Assembly (NCBI GenBank): GCA_022059125.1
Contig: JAEUWY010000005.1
Location: 2,604,001-2,668,000, forward strand
DNA from: Corynespora cassiicola
Lineage: Eukaryota; Ascomycota; Dothideomycetes; Pleosporales; Corynesporascaceae
Reading direction: 5' to 3'
Length of the DNA: 64,000 nt
The notes under the pieces were generated by a model. That model worked only from the letters and a program-made list of their open reading frames with translations. It made no database searches and had not been told where the DNA came from. Made by a program: the position numbers and the translations under genes. This document shows, piece by piece, positions 32,776-44,431 of this stretch (position 1 is the first letter of the stretch; every line of letters starts with the position of its first letter).

Positions 32776-34974
32776 TTATTCCCCCACGGCTCCGGCTGCG
32801 CCATGGTGAGTTGCTTGCGCGGTGTGTTCGCGGCCTAGATGGTCGACCACCGGATATCTTGCGCGACGCTCCAACTCATCAAGAGGGATCTGGGAACGGA
32901 TGAAACTAAATGGTATTAGAGAGATTGGAAATTACATTGTCGTGACAACATACCGGTCTTTGTCATTGTATGGTGGTTGGTAGTCCCAAGATTCGAAACG
33001 ACCTGTGAGGTGGTTAGTGCCAAGAATGCATCTTTGGAGTGTTGTGAACCTACCAATCTGCAAAGCACTCCAGCAGAGCTGGCGCTTGCGCTGACTCATG
33101 AGGCAGTCCTGGTGAATCTGCTGCAGATCCCATTTGGCGCGGGCCTCCGCTTGGAAGGCATTGAAGATCTTGGCGTGCTCCAGCGAGGTGGCGAGATTTA
33201 CTAGCTCCTGGGGGTCATTGGAGAGGTCGAAGAGTTGTGGCGGATCGACCAGGGAGCAAGTATACTTCCATTGGTATCGTCGGATCATCATCACAGGGGT
33301 GACTGTTCCCTCACCCATGTATTCTCCGAAGACCTCGTCTTTTCCGGGCTTGTCCGAGACCAGGTAGTCATACAAGCTGACACCATCAATGGGAAGTATG
33401 GCAGACGCGTCACCACCAGCTAAGTCGACAAAAGTCGGAAGCAAATCCATGGTGGATACAGACTCTGTGACCCGCTTGGGCGTAAACTTCGCTGGGTAAT
33501 GGATGATCATGGGAACACGTGCCGAGTTTTCAAACCATGACATCTTGTACCAAAGGTCACGCTCGCCGAGCATGTCACCATGATCGCCTGAGAAGACAAT
33601 AATCGTGTTCTTGTCGAGATGGCAGTTCTTGAGGAGTCTAAGCAATTTCCCGACCTGATCATCGACGAAAGTGCATGCACCAAAGTAGGCGCGGCGTGCT
33701 CGAATGGCGGCTTCATCGGGAATTGGATTGTTCCACAAATCGATAGTCTTCATGAGTCGCTGAGAATGGGAGTCCTGGTCTTCCTGGGCAATATGCACAT
33801 TGGGGAGTGGAATGTCGACGCCTTCGTACTTGTCCCAGTATTCTTGGGTCATTGTGTACGGGTCATGGGGGTGGGTCAACGAAACAGTCAACGCGAACGG
33901 TCGACGAGTGGTCGGGTCCGATCGCACGTAGTCGTAAAGGTATTGCGAAGCCTGTAGAGATGATCAGTAACGAGTCTAGAAATGCAGATTAGGATAATTT
34001 CGATGTTTTCCAACTTAGGACTTATCTCTAACAAGTAGACGGAAGTCACCTAAGGGTGTAGCTACATCAATGTTGACTCAAATAGGTGGAATGCTCACTT
34101 TGTGCATGGTATCCTCGTCGTAATCAAGCTGGTTGGATCGAACACAAGGCCCAGCCTGCATGACGGAGGACATGTTGTGATACCACTCCTGTCGCTCTTC
34201 GGGCCTGTCCCAGTTCACAGTCCAGCCCAAGTCGCCTGGGTAGATGTCTGATGTGAGCCTACCATAAAAATTAGTCAATGCATGTTGTGGCAGAGGGCTT
34301 CATTACCTGTGCTCAAATCCATGAAGTTGGTCTGGTCCAATAAAGTGCATCTTGCCAGCAAGTGCAGTCTCATAGCCCTCCCTTCGGAGGTAGTGTGCAT
34401 AAGTAGGGACATCAGGACCTAGAACTGAAGCGTTGTCATAGCCACCAATCTTGGAGGGTAACTGTCCAGTGCACATGGTGAATCGCGATGGGGCACATAG
34501 GGGGGAGTTGCAGTAAGCGCTGGAGAAGACGACGCCAGTCTTGGCTAAATCGTCGAGATTGGGGGTTTTGATGACCGAGTTGGGGTCGTTCATCTTGAGA
34601 AGCGGTGCAGCCATCTGATCTGCCATTATGTATAGAATATTCGGCTTCTCTGAGCTCCCTCCCGAGCCTGAACCCCCAGAAGCAAATTTCATAGATTGTT
34701 CCAAGAGAGTTTGAGAGGTAATGAAATGACTGCCATTCTGGCGAGAAGAACCCGAGGTGCCATTCCTGTCCGAGCCTTGATTGACAGCGCCGCTCTGGCC
34801 GTGACCATTTGCAGAATGAGAAGAAGAAGAATGCATAGAAAAAGACCCGCCACCCGGCGCGTGAGCTTCAAGTGAGACGCCGCCCTCGACGTTGTTGGGC
34901 ATCGGTGGCTGTTTTACCGTGGGTTGCACAAAGGACTGGGGGCCCTCTGGCTGGAGCAAGAGGCTGGGTGCCAT
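32776..34974 (-). CDS. betC: Choline sulfatase (type I sulfatase) with extended N-terminus
   Basis: Five exons, complement of 34307-34974, 34099-34258, 33054-33951, 32954-33002 and 32776-32905; 634 aa. The sulfatase core begins at about residue 110 (KPNILYIMADQ). The formylglycine site is Cys160 in LCAPSR. YAHYLRREGYETALAGKMHFIGPD, split here only for description (about 190-215), THPHDPY, SGDHGDMLGER and FESWDYQPP are features shared with bacterial BetC-type choline sulfatases. These hydrolyse choline-O-sulfate to choline and sulfate, for sulfur supply or osmoprotection. Residues 1-108 are an unusual Ser/Gly/Asn-rich, probably disordered extension without a signal peptide. An internal Met at about 95 could be an alternative start. 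Introns are 48, 147, 51 and 48 nt. Family assignment is firm; substrate by homology. Confidence 0.88.
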
Positions 34975-37268
34975 ATCGCCGGTGGCTTTGGTACTCGGCA
35001 ATGACCAAAGGGTGAGGTGGAGTTGAGGTGGTCACAGCAACGACGTGAAGCGCTTACGGTAGCACTCCGCAAGAACGGTCGATGGGCACTGCTCAAAGAA
35101 GGTGTGCGAGCAAGATTGGTAGCCACAGTTCAGTGACGACCAAGGCGAGAAAAAAGGGTTATGCGAGAGGGCTGCTTTCACCTCGAAGCCCAAGCTGAGC
35201 GGCGAAGAAGGGCTACTTATGCTCCAGGCGGCGCGCAGGCGGTGAGTGCCATTTCGGGCAGTAATGATGGTGCAATCCGCGCTAACCCGATCAGACCACT
35301 AATTGGCTTCATCACCTCCAGCAGTCTGCTCCCCCGCACATACCAACATCAGTCCACGAAACAAGCCTACTTGCTGCCCAGGGGAAAATCGATTACGGCT
35401 TCAGTCCCCTCGTACCACCTCCCAAAACGCGTGGCGACCGTGTCCGGCTGACCTTGCCCCGGGATGCATTTCGGGCCGCTCACTCATCATTTCCTGGACA
35501 AAGCGCGATGAGCAAACATTTCACCGATTCATGCGGCTATGGACGATACTGAGCGCTCAAGACACGACAAAGACTGGCCGAGATCGCGCCTCGTGCAGAG
35601 ATGGCTACCAGGCCCAACCTCTGCCCCAGAGAAAATCCAGAACCCAAGTCGAGATTGACGGTGTGATGACGGGGGTTTCATGCAGGGTCTTCGCTAAGAG
35701 ATGGTCGCTGAAGGAGCATTTGAAAACCAAGGATGTGAAACCGAGTGGAGCGGTGCCTCCAGAAAGTGGGTGGACCGTTTGATTCCGCCGTATCGAAGTC
35801 TGGACGCGGAGTGAGGTGCGCTGCTTGGCAAAACCCTCCAGCCGCTAGCCCAGGCTTCCCACATCCCATTGGCCGGCGGAGGCAGCACTGCTTGATGCCC
35901 GTTGCATCAGATCCAGGATTCCACGCTTGATGCGCCTTCATCATACCCTGTCAATCACGGAAGGAGCATTGCGGGCCTGGTAGAAAAGAGATGGATGCAT
36001 GGATATTACACGGCGTGCGGCGAGGAACAGCTGAACCAAGTACTCCCTTGGCTGCCGATCGGGCTTTGCTGGACGACCAAGGGCTGCACGAGCGGAGTGG
36101 CGGGCGTCCTTGCACCTTCTACTGACTATCTTTCCCGGATTTCTGACCGCACACAGTCTGGATTGCAAGCAAATCGGCGGCCTCCCGACTGTCCCGAAAG
36201 CTGCGCACGTGACAGCAATCTGCGTCATGCATCGTCTCTAAACCACAACAAGGAATGTGTGTTCAGCTCCACGAATCAAGACCATTTGCTCCAGCGCTTG
36301 TGCTGCAGGCGGGTGATAGCGTATCTGCGGCTCCCAGAGGCAAGTGGATCTCCTGAAGGTCGCCGACGCTGTTTTCCCAGAGGTACCACGTGGACAGCAA
36401 AGACTTAACGTCTCTACACTTGCCATATCTGGCTACTATTCGTCTGGGGGACCCCTCTCCGTCAGGGGGCTGGTTGAGATTGGAGATGCGACAGAGAGAC
36501 TGGGATGTTTCCCAAGTCCTGCCCAACCGAAAATGGAGGGTCTAAGGCCGACTCGCCAATCAAGACTATTTCTCCTTGCCAACACTAACCCACCTTTAAC
36601 TACATGCCTATCGGCTTCTGGGTGAGTAGATACGAACCGCCTCTGTGCATCATGTTTATCAATCCCCAAGCCTAGATCTGCAATTTCGGAGTGGCGGTTG
36701 TTTAGTCTTGTTGAAGGTGACAAAACTGACCGACAGGGGATCGTCACCGCAATTTTCCAGGCAGTAGTCTCGTATTGGCGCAGCTGACCTCTACCCTCCA
36801 ATATGGAATGCACCTCTGAGTTTACATGCACAATCATGAAACTCTCGAGGGTCTCAATCCCTGCGACCTCGTCACGCCTGTCTACATGAATCTAATTGTC
36901 GATTTTCCTATACCAGACATTGCAAGTCTATGAAACGCTTGTTAATCTTTTCACTCTTACAAAATTGCTTCTGTATGCCATTATATCCTGATATGCTGCT
37001 CCAGCAATTCTCTCGCTCCGTTTTAAAGTTTCACAAGATCCAGTCGACAAGGATATGGTTGTGTACGCCAACAAACGTGTTACGCAACAAGCTGCAACTG
37101 CTGTATGCAATCCCAACACCACCATGGAGTGCGATAGCACGCCCAACACCATTATGCTCACATTTGTGCCTACTGCCGGTAAGCACACGGGCTGTATCAT
37201 TGGCTGTGCAGCACCCATGGACCCATTTTCCTCGTCAGGAATGCGTGTCCTAGCGAGAGAATGAAACC

Positions 37269-37762
37269 CCACATACGCTAACGACGACCTTCCAAGGTTG
37301 CCTGCGCACCACCAAAGTGTTTCTCACCACCCCAGCGTCAGCTCAACGACTCCACATACGCTATCGAACACCTGCAGGAGTCAAGCAGATGACGAGGTCT
37401 TCTCGGACAAGAGCGAGAACTCCACATACGCTAGACAGCGCATTGTTGGTGATGGTCGATAACACAGCCTCGCCACCTCTCACCAACAACCACAAATATG
37501 CACCAGAAAGGCCAAGCAAAATAAAATCGACCCTTTATTGCGTATATCGTGGTTGCTATCTGGCTGTTGATAGCATTGCCGAATGAATCGCCGACTCTCG
37601 CGCCCAACAGCGAAGCGAGGTGAGTATACACATGGCAACATGCGTTCCACATCACAATTACAACAGGAAATTGCCCGAGAATAGACGGGAGTATGCATAA
37701 AACAGGCCTTGGGATTCTCTGGCTCTGGTTGTTTCCGCAAACTTTCTTCTCCACATACGCTA
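37269..37762. repeat. Four dispersed copies of CCACATACGCTA
   Basis: Identical 12-mers at 37269-37280, 37352-37363, 37422-37433 and 37751-37762, all in the same orientation. Copies 2-4 extend to CTCCACATACGCTA. The flanks differ, so this is a dispersed short motif rather than a tandem array. Confidence 0.75.
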
Positions 37763-38361
37763 AGGAAAGAACAATTTATGCGCCCAGAGGCGGCAAAGAG
37801 GCGGCGTGTCGGATTCCTTCGGACAATCGCCACCGACGTCCGAGCCCAATGACTATCACACACGTCTGTTCTTGCCAATTCCCTTCTGCACGTCTTTATA
37901 ATTTTGCCTTTTCTCAAACCGCCGCCCGTACATTTGTCCCTGTCCAGAGGCTCACCGATCTTCGGAACGATTTTCACATGTCGCACCTTGAGGGCGGAAT
38001 AGACGGGATGCTTTTGAAGCGAAGAAGAGCAAGCGATTACGCGTCAATGGTTTTGGTAATTGAGCGCGTGCTTAAATATGCCTATTCCAATTTCGCGGAG
38101 CGAACATCACCAAAATACAGACGGATACTCTCCCTCCTCCCCAAGCGATCTTGGACACCGACAATGTTTGTACGACAAAGAGATGACATTCTGCATATTA
38201 TCCGCAAGAATCCGTATTACACCGCAGGAAACCGAGGAGCTTCGCCACGCGCTCCCGTACTTGTGTCCACGAGACTGCATCCTGACCTCGGGGTTGTTGA
38301 CCAGCTGATGCACCATAGATCCAGGCCTCCAGTTCCCGAACTAGACACGCCCAAGTTTTAA
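37693..38361 (+). CDS. Possible orphan protein of 222 aa (doubtful)
   Basis: An ATG-started frame of 222 codons in a gene-poor, roughly 50% GC region. The N-terminus is hydrophobic (GLGILWLWLFPQTFF) but lacks a clean signal-peptide cleavage site. The rest is basic and without a known domain. The fourth CCACATACGCTA copy lies inside it. A shorter frame overlaps on the other strand. It could be a lineage-specific gene or chance. Confidence 0.2.
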   Translation: MHKTGLGILWLWLFPQTFFSTYAKERTIYAPRGGKEAACRIPSDNRHRRPSPMTITHVCSCQFPSARLYNFAFSQTAARTFVPVQRLTDLRNDFHMSHLEGGIDGMLLKRRRASDYASMVLVIERVLKYAYSNFAERTSPKYRRILSLLPKRSWTPTMFVRQRDDILHIIRKNPYYTAGNRGASPRAPVLVSTRLHPDLGVVDQLMHHRSRPPVPELDTPKF

Positions 38362-39652
38362 CCTGGCCGATAACACACCATCTCGTTCCGAATTTCCTAA
38401 CGCATTTATTAGCCCATCGTTCGGTTATTCCCGCCACAACGGACAGTCTAGAGCACATCCCTATACTCGAGGTTGCATTGAGTAGAGCCATTGAACGGGC
38501 TTTGCGCACGCTCTTCGTTCATCGAGAATCAGCCGCATCTCTTATTTCATCCATACGTCGAACCGCTGTTACAGCATAGCAATCCAATGAGTTGATCTCT
38601 TGCATCCCTCCATCATCTTCGTGCAACCCAGCGTATATTTCCACCGAAAGAAGTTCTGAACGGCCACTCCTGCACACTATCTCGTGCCACAAATTTCATT
38701 CTAGAAATGTGCTACCTTGCCAGTCTCTCCATGTCCCACCTTCAATTTCTATGTCGTTGTTTCACTTGCCCCTTCAACCTACCCCTACACCCACGCCCCA
38801 AACGTAAGGGCTGTGCCAACCACATAGAACCTCGGAGTACCCCCAACAAACCCTGTACACATCATCATGACAATACACGCATAGCCCGCGAACGAAACGC
38901 ATGTCACAGTCACGCCCACGTCACAGCAACACCCGAAATTCACCAACAATGCGTAACCTAGAAGAAAAGGCAAATACTCCATGTCTATCTACCCCAACCC
39001 CCCAATTTCAAGATTGGAGATTCCACAGCTCTAACCCGAGCTTGCATAGCATACTAAAACAGAGCAAGAAAAGTTTTTAGCCTCCCCGGGCCTTTCTGCC
39101 ATCTCCGACAGCCCATGCCGAAGCCCAGGCCCTCCATCTGCCTTCCAAAACCTCCCGAGAGGAGAGAGGAGAAAAAGAGGATAGTAAGGTATGGATAAAT
39201 ACAAATTTTGTACAGAAAACAAGAAAACCTCTCAAACGCCCACGCCGGACATACATCTTCCCAGATCTATCATAGCCATGCCCATGCCCATGCCATTCCA
39301 AATAAATGCGGAAGCGACGGAGACGGACACGCCGGGCCAAAAAGTCGTTCCTTCTAAAACCCATCTCTCATGCGTGACAGCGGTGGTGGTGGTGATTGGG
39401 GGGTGGTGGTGAGGGCTAGGCCCAGGTATCAGGGTATAATACATACAAAGGGGGTGTTGGAACAAGTTTTGGTGGTGTTGGGAGGGAAAATATACATGAT
39501 ATAGTTATACAAGTGTGTGGTGGTGTTGTGGTATTCATCATATCAGATGCGGCCGTGTTCACGCGGGCAAGAGGTCGAAAGCTCTCGCACGTGATTTTTG
39601 GGTTGGTGAAGAGGAAAGGATGGGGAAGAGGTAGAGGGGGTCGACAGGGGAC

Positions 39653-41720
39653 TTAGAAGGGGTAGGTCTGCTTCTCACGGCGAGCGCCACCGAAGGCCCT
39701 TTCACTGAAGCTGCCACGGTCTCCAAAGGAGCCACCCCTCCTGTCATTGTTGAAGCGGTCACCTCTCCGGTCGCCGCCCCGGTCGCCGCCGAAACCACCC
39801 CTCCTGCCACCATCGAAGCCACCCCTTCTGTCGCCACCCCTTCGGTCGCCGCCAAAATTCTCTCTCCTGTCGCCGCCGCCAAAACCACTCCTTCTGTCCC
39901 TAAAGCCTCCACCCGAGCGACCCATGCGGGAACCGCCGGAAAAGAGAGACGATGGAGGGCTAGGGGGCTGTTCCATGCCCCAGCCGAACTCGGCCAGCCT
40001 GTTTGCTCCATCGAGCAGTCCCCGCTTGTCACCGTACCACTGGAAGGAACCGAAGACACCCTTGAAGGCCGCTTCCAACTGATCTGGGTAGACGGCTTGG
40101 TGAGCCTTGACGGTCTTCTCCAATATCTGGGCGACATCAGCAGGCAGGTCAGCTTCTACCGACATGTCCACGTTCGCAGTTTGTAGAGAGTCGTCGCGCT
40201 GCAAAGGAAGGCCACGGAGTCTACGGCGAACTTCTTGCGCGTCAAATGGCGTCACAAGCAGCCAACCTTCACCTTCCTTTCCAGCACGGCCGGTACGTCC
40301 GAGGCGGTGAATGTAGGACTCCCGGTCTCGAGGAAGACCGACTTGGATGACGTGAGTGACGTTGGGGAAATCCATTCCGCGGGCAGTGACATCAGAAGAG
40401 AAAAGAATGCCGGACTTGGTGTTACGGAAGTCGTCAGAAGCACGCGTGCGCTGACCCTGCGTCAGCTTCGAATGGATTTCGAAGGCGCGAAGACCGGAAA
40501 GAGAAGAATCGCGCTTGAATCCGCCGCCCAACTTGTAAAAGACCGCAGAAGCGAGATTCACTTCAGCTGTGGAGTTGAAGTATACGATAGCCTTGAAGGG
40601 CCTTGACTCGCCAGACCTGGCCAGCTCAAGCTGCTTTGTAACAAATTCGTACAAGGAAGGCATGATGTTCTCGAAACCGGCGAGCTCCACCAGCTTCTGT
40701 GGGACTCTCTCATGAGTAGGCACCTCGTCTTCACTTACGCACTTGGCGAAGTGGAAACCCGGCCTGAGGGTTCTCCGGACTAGATCAACGACCGAGCGGG
40801 CTACGGTGGCAGAGAACATCATGTTCTGCCTCTCGACTTCTTCTGGGTCTGGCAGATACTTCTTGATCTCCTCGATCTCCCTGGTGAAGCCGTCATCCAA
40901 GAGGCGGTCGGCTTCGTCCATGACCAAAGCTCTCAACTTGGGGGCCTTGATGCCGGAGTAGGGATCGGAGAGGATATCATGCAGACGTCCCGGTGTACCA
41001 ACGAGTATATGGCATCCTTCACGCTGAGCCTTGAGCAGCATCATCTTCTTCTGGGTTCCGCCCACAGCAATCTGAGTGATCAGTCCGGTATTCTCGGTGA
41101 CCTTCTTGGCCTCGACAGCAATCTGCTCTGCCAGCTCGCGGGTGGGGGATATGATGATAGCACGGATGTCGTCAGGCCTTGCGCGGTTCCGGCCACGAGT
41201 GCGCTCACCCAACTGGGGATCATTTTGGATAATCCGCTGGATCGTGGGAATAAGGAAACCAAGGGTCTTGCCAGTACCGGTCTTAGCCTGTGCGATACTG
41301 CCAACAGTCAGCGTGATAGAACCAGTGTGATGAGCGAGAGACTTACATATCAACGCCGCTTAAAGCCTCATTGATGGTACGAGACTGAACGTCGGTCATC
41401 GTCTGCAGTTTCATCCTGTTGGTGATGGTGTTGATAATGTTGGGGTGAACCAAGCCCTTGGTCGCAAGACTCTTGAAATCAGTGATCAATCCATCCTGCG
41501 CAGGGTCGATTTCGGCTTGAGCTTCAGCCGCCGCAGTCTGTCGCCACTTTGCGGTCTGGTGGAACGCCGCAACGGCGACATTGGAGAGACGAGGTGCGGC
41601 TGTTATCCTAAGAGCGCTTGATGACTGCGACAATGGCGTGCGGAGAACTCGAGACGAAAGGGCAGTGGCCGACAATCCCCTCGTGAGGGTTGTCGGGCAT
41701 CTTCGCAGTGCGCCGAACAT
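39653..41720 (-). CDS. MSS116: Mitochondrial DEAD-box RNA helicase MSS116 (CYT-19 type)
   Basis: Two exons, complement of 41347-41720 and 39653-41297; 672 aa. The 49-nt intron joins ALSGVDI to IAQAKTGTGKT. The first 35 residues are Arg/Ser/Thr/Leu-rich without acids, a mitochondrial presequence (MFGALRRCPTTLTRGLSA). Helicase motifs: Q motif TMTDVQ, Walker A AKTGTGKT (129-136), PTREL, DEAD in [17 protein letters not shown], and HRLGRTGRAG. After the helicase core comes the Mss116-specific alpha-helical extension, then a C-terminal tail of repeated GGDRRGG/GFGG units. Mss116 and Neurospora CYT-19 are general RNA chaperones for splicing of mitochondrial group I and II introns and for mitochondrial translation. 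The basic tail tethers them to structured RNA. Identity is firm; the RGG-type tail is longer and more regular than in yeast. Confidence 0.92.
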
Positions 41721-42175
41721 TGTGCTGAGGAATGCGGAGCGTTCACCTGCGCGGTTGCTCCAATTAAAGGGTATGGAAAGAAGGAGGAATTAAATCAATA
41801 CCGTATGGGAATACAGGATCAAGAGAAGAGCGCCGTGCAATCGCAGGCAGAAATGGGAATGAAGGAGAGGTGATGGTGAAAGGAGGTGGTGCTGCAATCT
41901 CGACACAGGAACTTTTTCGAGGGCCCGTGCCTCCGCGCTTGGTTGGACGCGCTAAGGGTATATCACGTGGTGATAAGATAAGAAACGCGTTCAGGGTCTT
42001 TGGAGGGGCCGAGCGGCGAACATCATCAGAGGCGAAGTGGCCTGTATTGCTGGATAAATGATATTTGATTCATCATGATTGAGTTCTATCTAAGCTACAT
42101 GTCGTCGTCACTTCGTAGGCGCCATATCGCCGCGCACTGTACTTGCACACTTGCAAGCCGAGAAAATGAGAGTGA
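41721..42175. other. Intergenic region upstream of MSS116
   Basis: 455 bp containing the MSS116 promoter and the 3' flank of the next minus-strand gene. No specific element is named. Confidence 0.4.
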
Positions 42176-43303
42176 TTAGTCGAGCTTCTCGACCCGGCCA
42201 GTGGCTGGCCTCTCGTTACCAAACATGACTACACCGTCGGCAATGCCTTGCTGGATTCCGCCAGTCAATCCTCGGACCCACCAGAAAGTAAGGTCGTTGA
42301 TGGCCTGCCCAACCTTTCCATCGTTCATCTGGCACACCGTCTGCGACAGCTGCAGACTCCGTCGACCCAGCTCGTCGACTGTCGTGATGCTCTTGTTCAC
42401 GAATCGCTGTGTGATCTTGTGCTCGCGTTCGAATCGATATGCATGTCCAATGAATAGCTTGATGTAAGGAAGGAGAAATTGAATCATCATGAAGGTTTGA
42501 AAGACGACCATTGCCGTGATCCGATGAAGGATTGATGTATCTTGGGGAGGATCTGCCTGACGGAGCGTACGGGGTCCCTGGACCTGAACCAGAGCATGTG
42601 CATTGGGGTCATTCTGTAGGTTGAGAATATGCTGGGGGATAGCCGCCTGGAGGCTGAGTGTCTCCTCAGGTGTGAGTTCAGCTGGGAGACCCCGCAGCAG
42701 ATAGGTCATCCCATGTATGTATAGCTGGCGAGTAAGGATCGTTGAGGTCTCGTCATCTTCACGGCCGAGATTGTTGGATTCTTGGTAGGCTTGTGTGAGG
42801 AGACTGATTCCTGGTTGCTTGTTAGATGATGTGCACACTCATCTACGCGATAAACGCCACTCACCCTGATTAGCATATTTCCAGTTGATGCCAGTCCTTG
42901 TCTCCGAAAATGTGAACGGCGGGGGCGTGCTCATCGAAGACGTGGGGCGTTCAGAAATATCATCGCGGAAGTCGATCTCCTCAGTCTCCGTTGACACGAC
43001 CGAGTTTCGGTTTCGCTCGACGCTGGTGGTCCTCGACCTGTAGCTGGGAGGGGGGCTCTCCGCATTCTCCGGTACGGTGGACTCGGTAATGAAGGCTGCT
43101 CCCTTGATATGTACCGCCCGGCCGCGAAGGTCCGTGATGGAGCGCCGAAGAGAGGGCAGCGTGGGGATGCGGCACTGCACCACTGCGGGCAGGACATTGT
43201 AGATCATGGAGGGCGGGAGGTCCTTTTTGACAGAATTGGATGAGGTGTCAGGCTCAGACGTTGAAGGAGGAGCCCGGCTCTGCGGTCGCTCGTCTGATAT
43301 CAT
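42176..43303 (-). CDS. Unknown protein with one membrane segment
   Basis: Two exons, complement of 42865-43303 and 42176-42810; 357 aa. The 54-nt intron (GTGAGT...CCAG) joins WKYANQG to ISLLTQAY. The first 145 residues are Ser/Pro/Arg-rich and likely disordered, apart from a segment around 35-65 (VVQCRIPTLPSLRRSITDLRG, described in part). The second half is mostly helical, with LPAELTPEE near 190 and one strong transmembrane helix at about 245-267 (MVVFQTFMMIQFLLPYIKLF). A short conserved-looking soluble end with two Trp (LTFWWVRGL) follows. The reading frame is long and well spliced, so a real gene is likely. I do not recognise the family. The start is the first ATG of the frame (MISDERPQ). 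Confidence 0.7.
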
Positions 43304-44431
43304 ACTGGGACGCAATTAAGAATGAAACCGTTCAAAGCCCGTTACCATCACGGGGAAGCAAACACCGCAAGCGGAAAAGATTGGAAGGAAGTGGGAGCGC
43401 GCATGGTGGAGAAGGAGACGGGAGCGGCGCTTGGGAGATAAAATTGGAAGTTTGCCTGGGCTGGTTCATGACGGAAAGTTTCGCTGCGCGGAGCCTGGCT
43501 CGAAGCATGGTAGAGAAGCATGTGAAAGCGGTCGGGCGATTTGTTGAGGCCGTGCAGAGGCCGTTGGCGAGCGGCGAAAACCCCCCGGCTGATGAGAACC
43601 GAGAGGGTCCAGTCGCACGCCCACGGTCTCTCCCATTGGCCCTGACGACTTCACGTCCAGAACCTCGCCTTCGCAGCATCTCTGGGACCGTCGCTTTCAT
43701 CTGATCTTGCGTATGGTCTTGACCTCTCATCCGCTCCCGCTCGGTCCGCTGGACATGGGCGCCGGCGATCATGCAAGCAGGACCCTTGGAATGTCGCATC
43801 CGCAACCAGATAATCCATGCCAACGGCTTATCAGTCCTCGTCGGGCGGCTTCAGATGCGAGGTTATCAGGTTAGAGAGGCTCTTCGTGTTCGCCATGCGC
43901 TACGCCTTACACCCGCCTGTCACCTGCACATTAACGAGCCTTGCGTCATTTCGACTGTGGGTCTATCTCAAAAACCTTGGAACCGTAGCGAGAAAGAGGG
44001 CCCGTCCTTGTGCACCTGGTCATGCTTCACCTCTGACTCTTTCAGCCACGAGCGCAATCCCGTGAAGGTGCACGTGAAATTGACACAAGAGACACAGCAT
44101 CTGACACCAGAGATAAGGCCTCGAGGAAACATTCGCCATACAGTGTGAGCATGGTTTTGTGAGACAATGCTCAGAAACATCAAAGTGGCTGGGTATCCGA
44201 GCTAACGCGCTCTAGTTTACCTAGGTAATTGATGGATACCTACGACAGTAGCCTAGAGTACCCACAGATGATCGAGCAAAGAGAATAATCTGGCAGCCTG
44301 GATAACAGCCTCGAAACATGTGAAAAGCACGAACTATGATTGCTAGATGGTCTCAATACTCAACTTCCAGCATATACGTTGTGACGGACATGAATTTCTG
44401 ACTCTGTAATTAGAACCTCGTGTCAAAATCT
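43304..44431. other. Intergenic region
   Basis: 1.1 kb holding the promoter of the single-helix gene and the 3' flank of the glycosyltransferase gene. Overlapping short frames occur on both strands (for example 154 codons at 43240-43704 on plus), without domains. Nothing else is supported. Confidence 0.4.

Larger units (their letters stand above)
34975..39652. other. 4.7 kb gene-poor stretch
   Basis: Between the sulfatase start and the MSS116 stop there is no gene that can be supported by homology. Composition is close to 50% GC, so it is not an AT-rich relic. It holds the dispersed CCACATACGCTA motif (37269-37762), a 222-codon plus-strand frame (37693-38361) and several overlapping shorter frames on both strands. 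The last 500 bp before MSS116 are GT/GGT-rich 3' flank. Confidence 0.45.

Noticed and set aside
35902..36408. 168-codon plus-strand frame upstream of the sulfatase
   Set aside because: No domain, start not in a plausible context, overlapped by antisense frames. Treated as chance.
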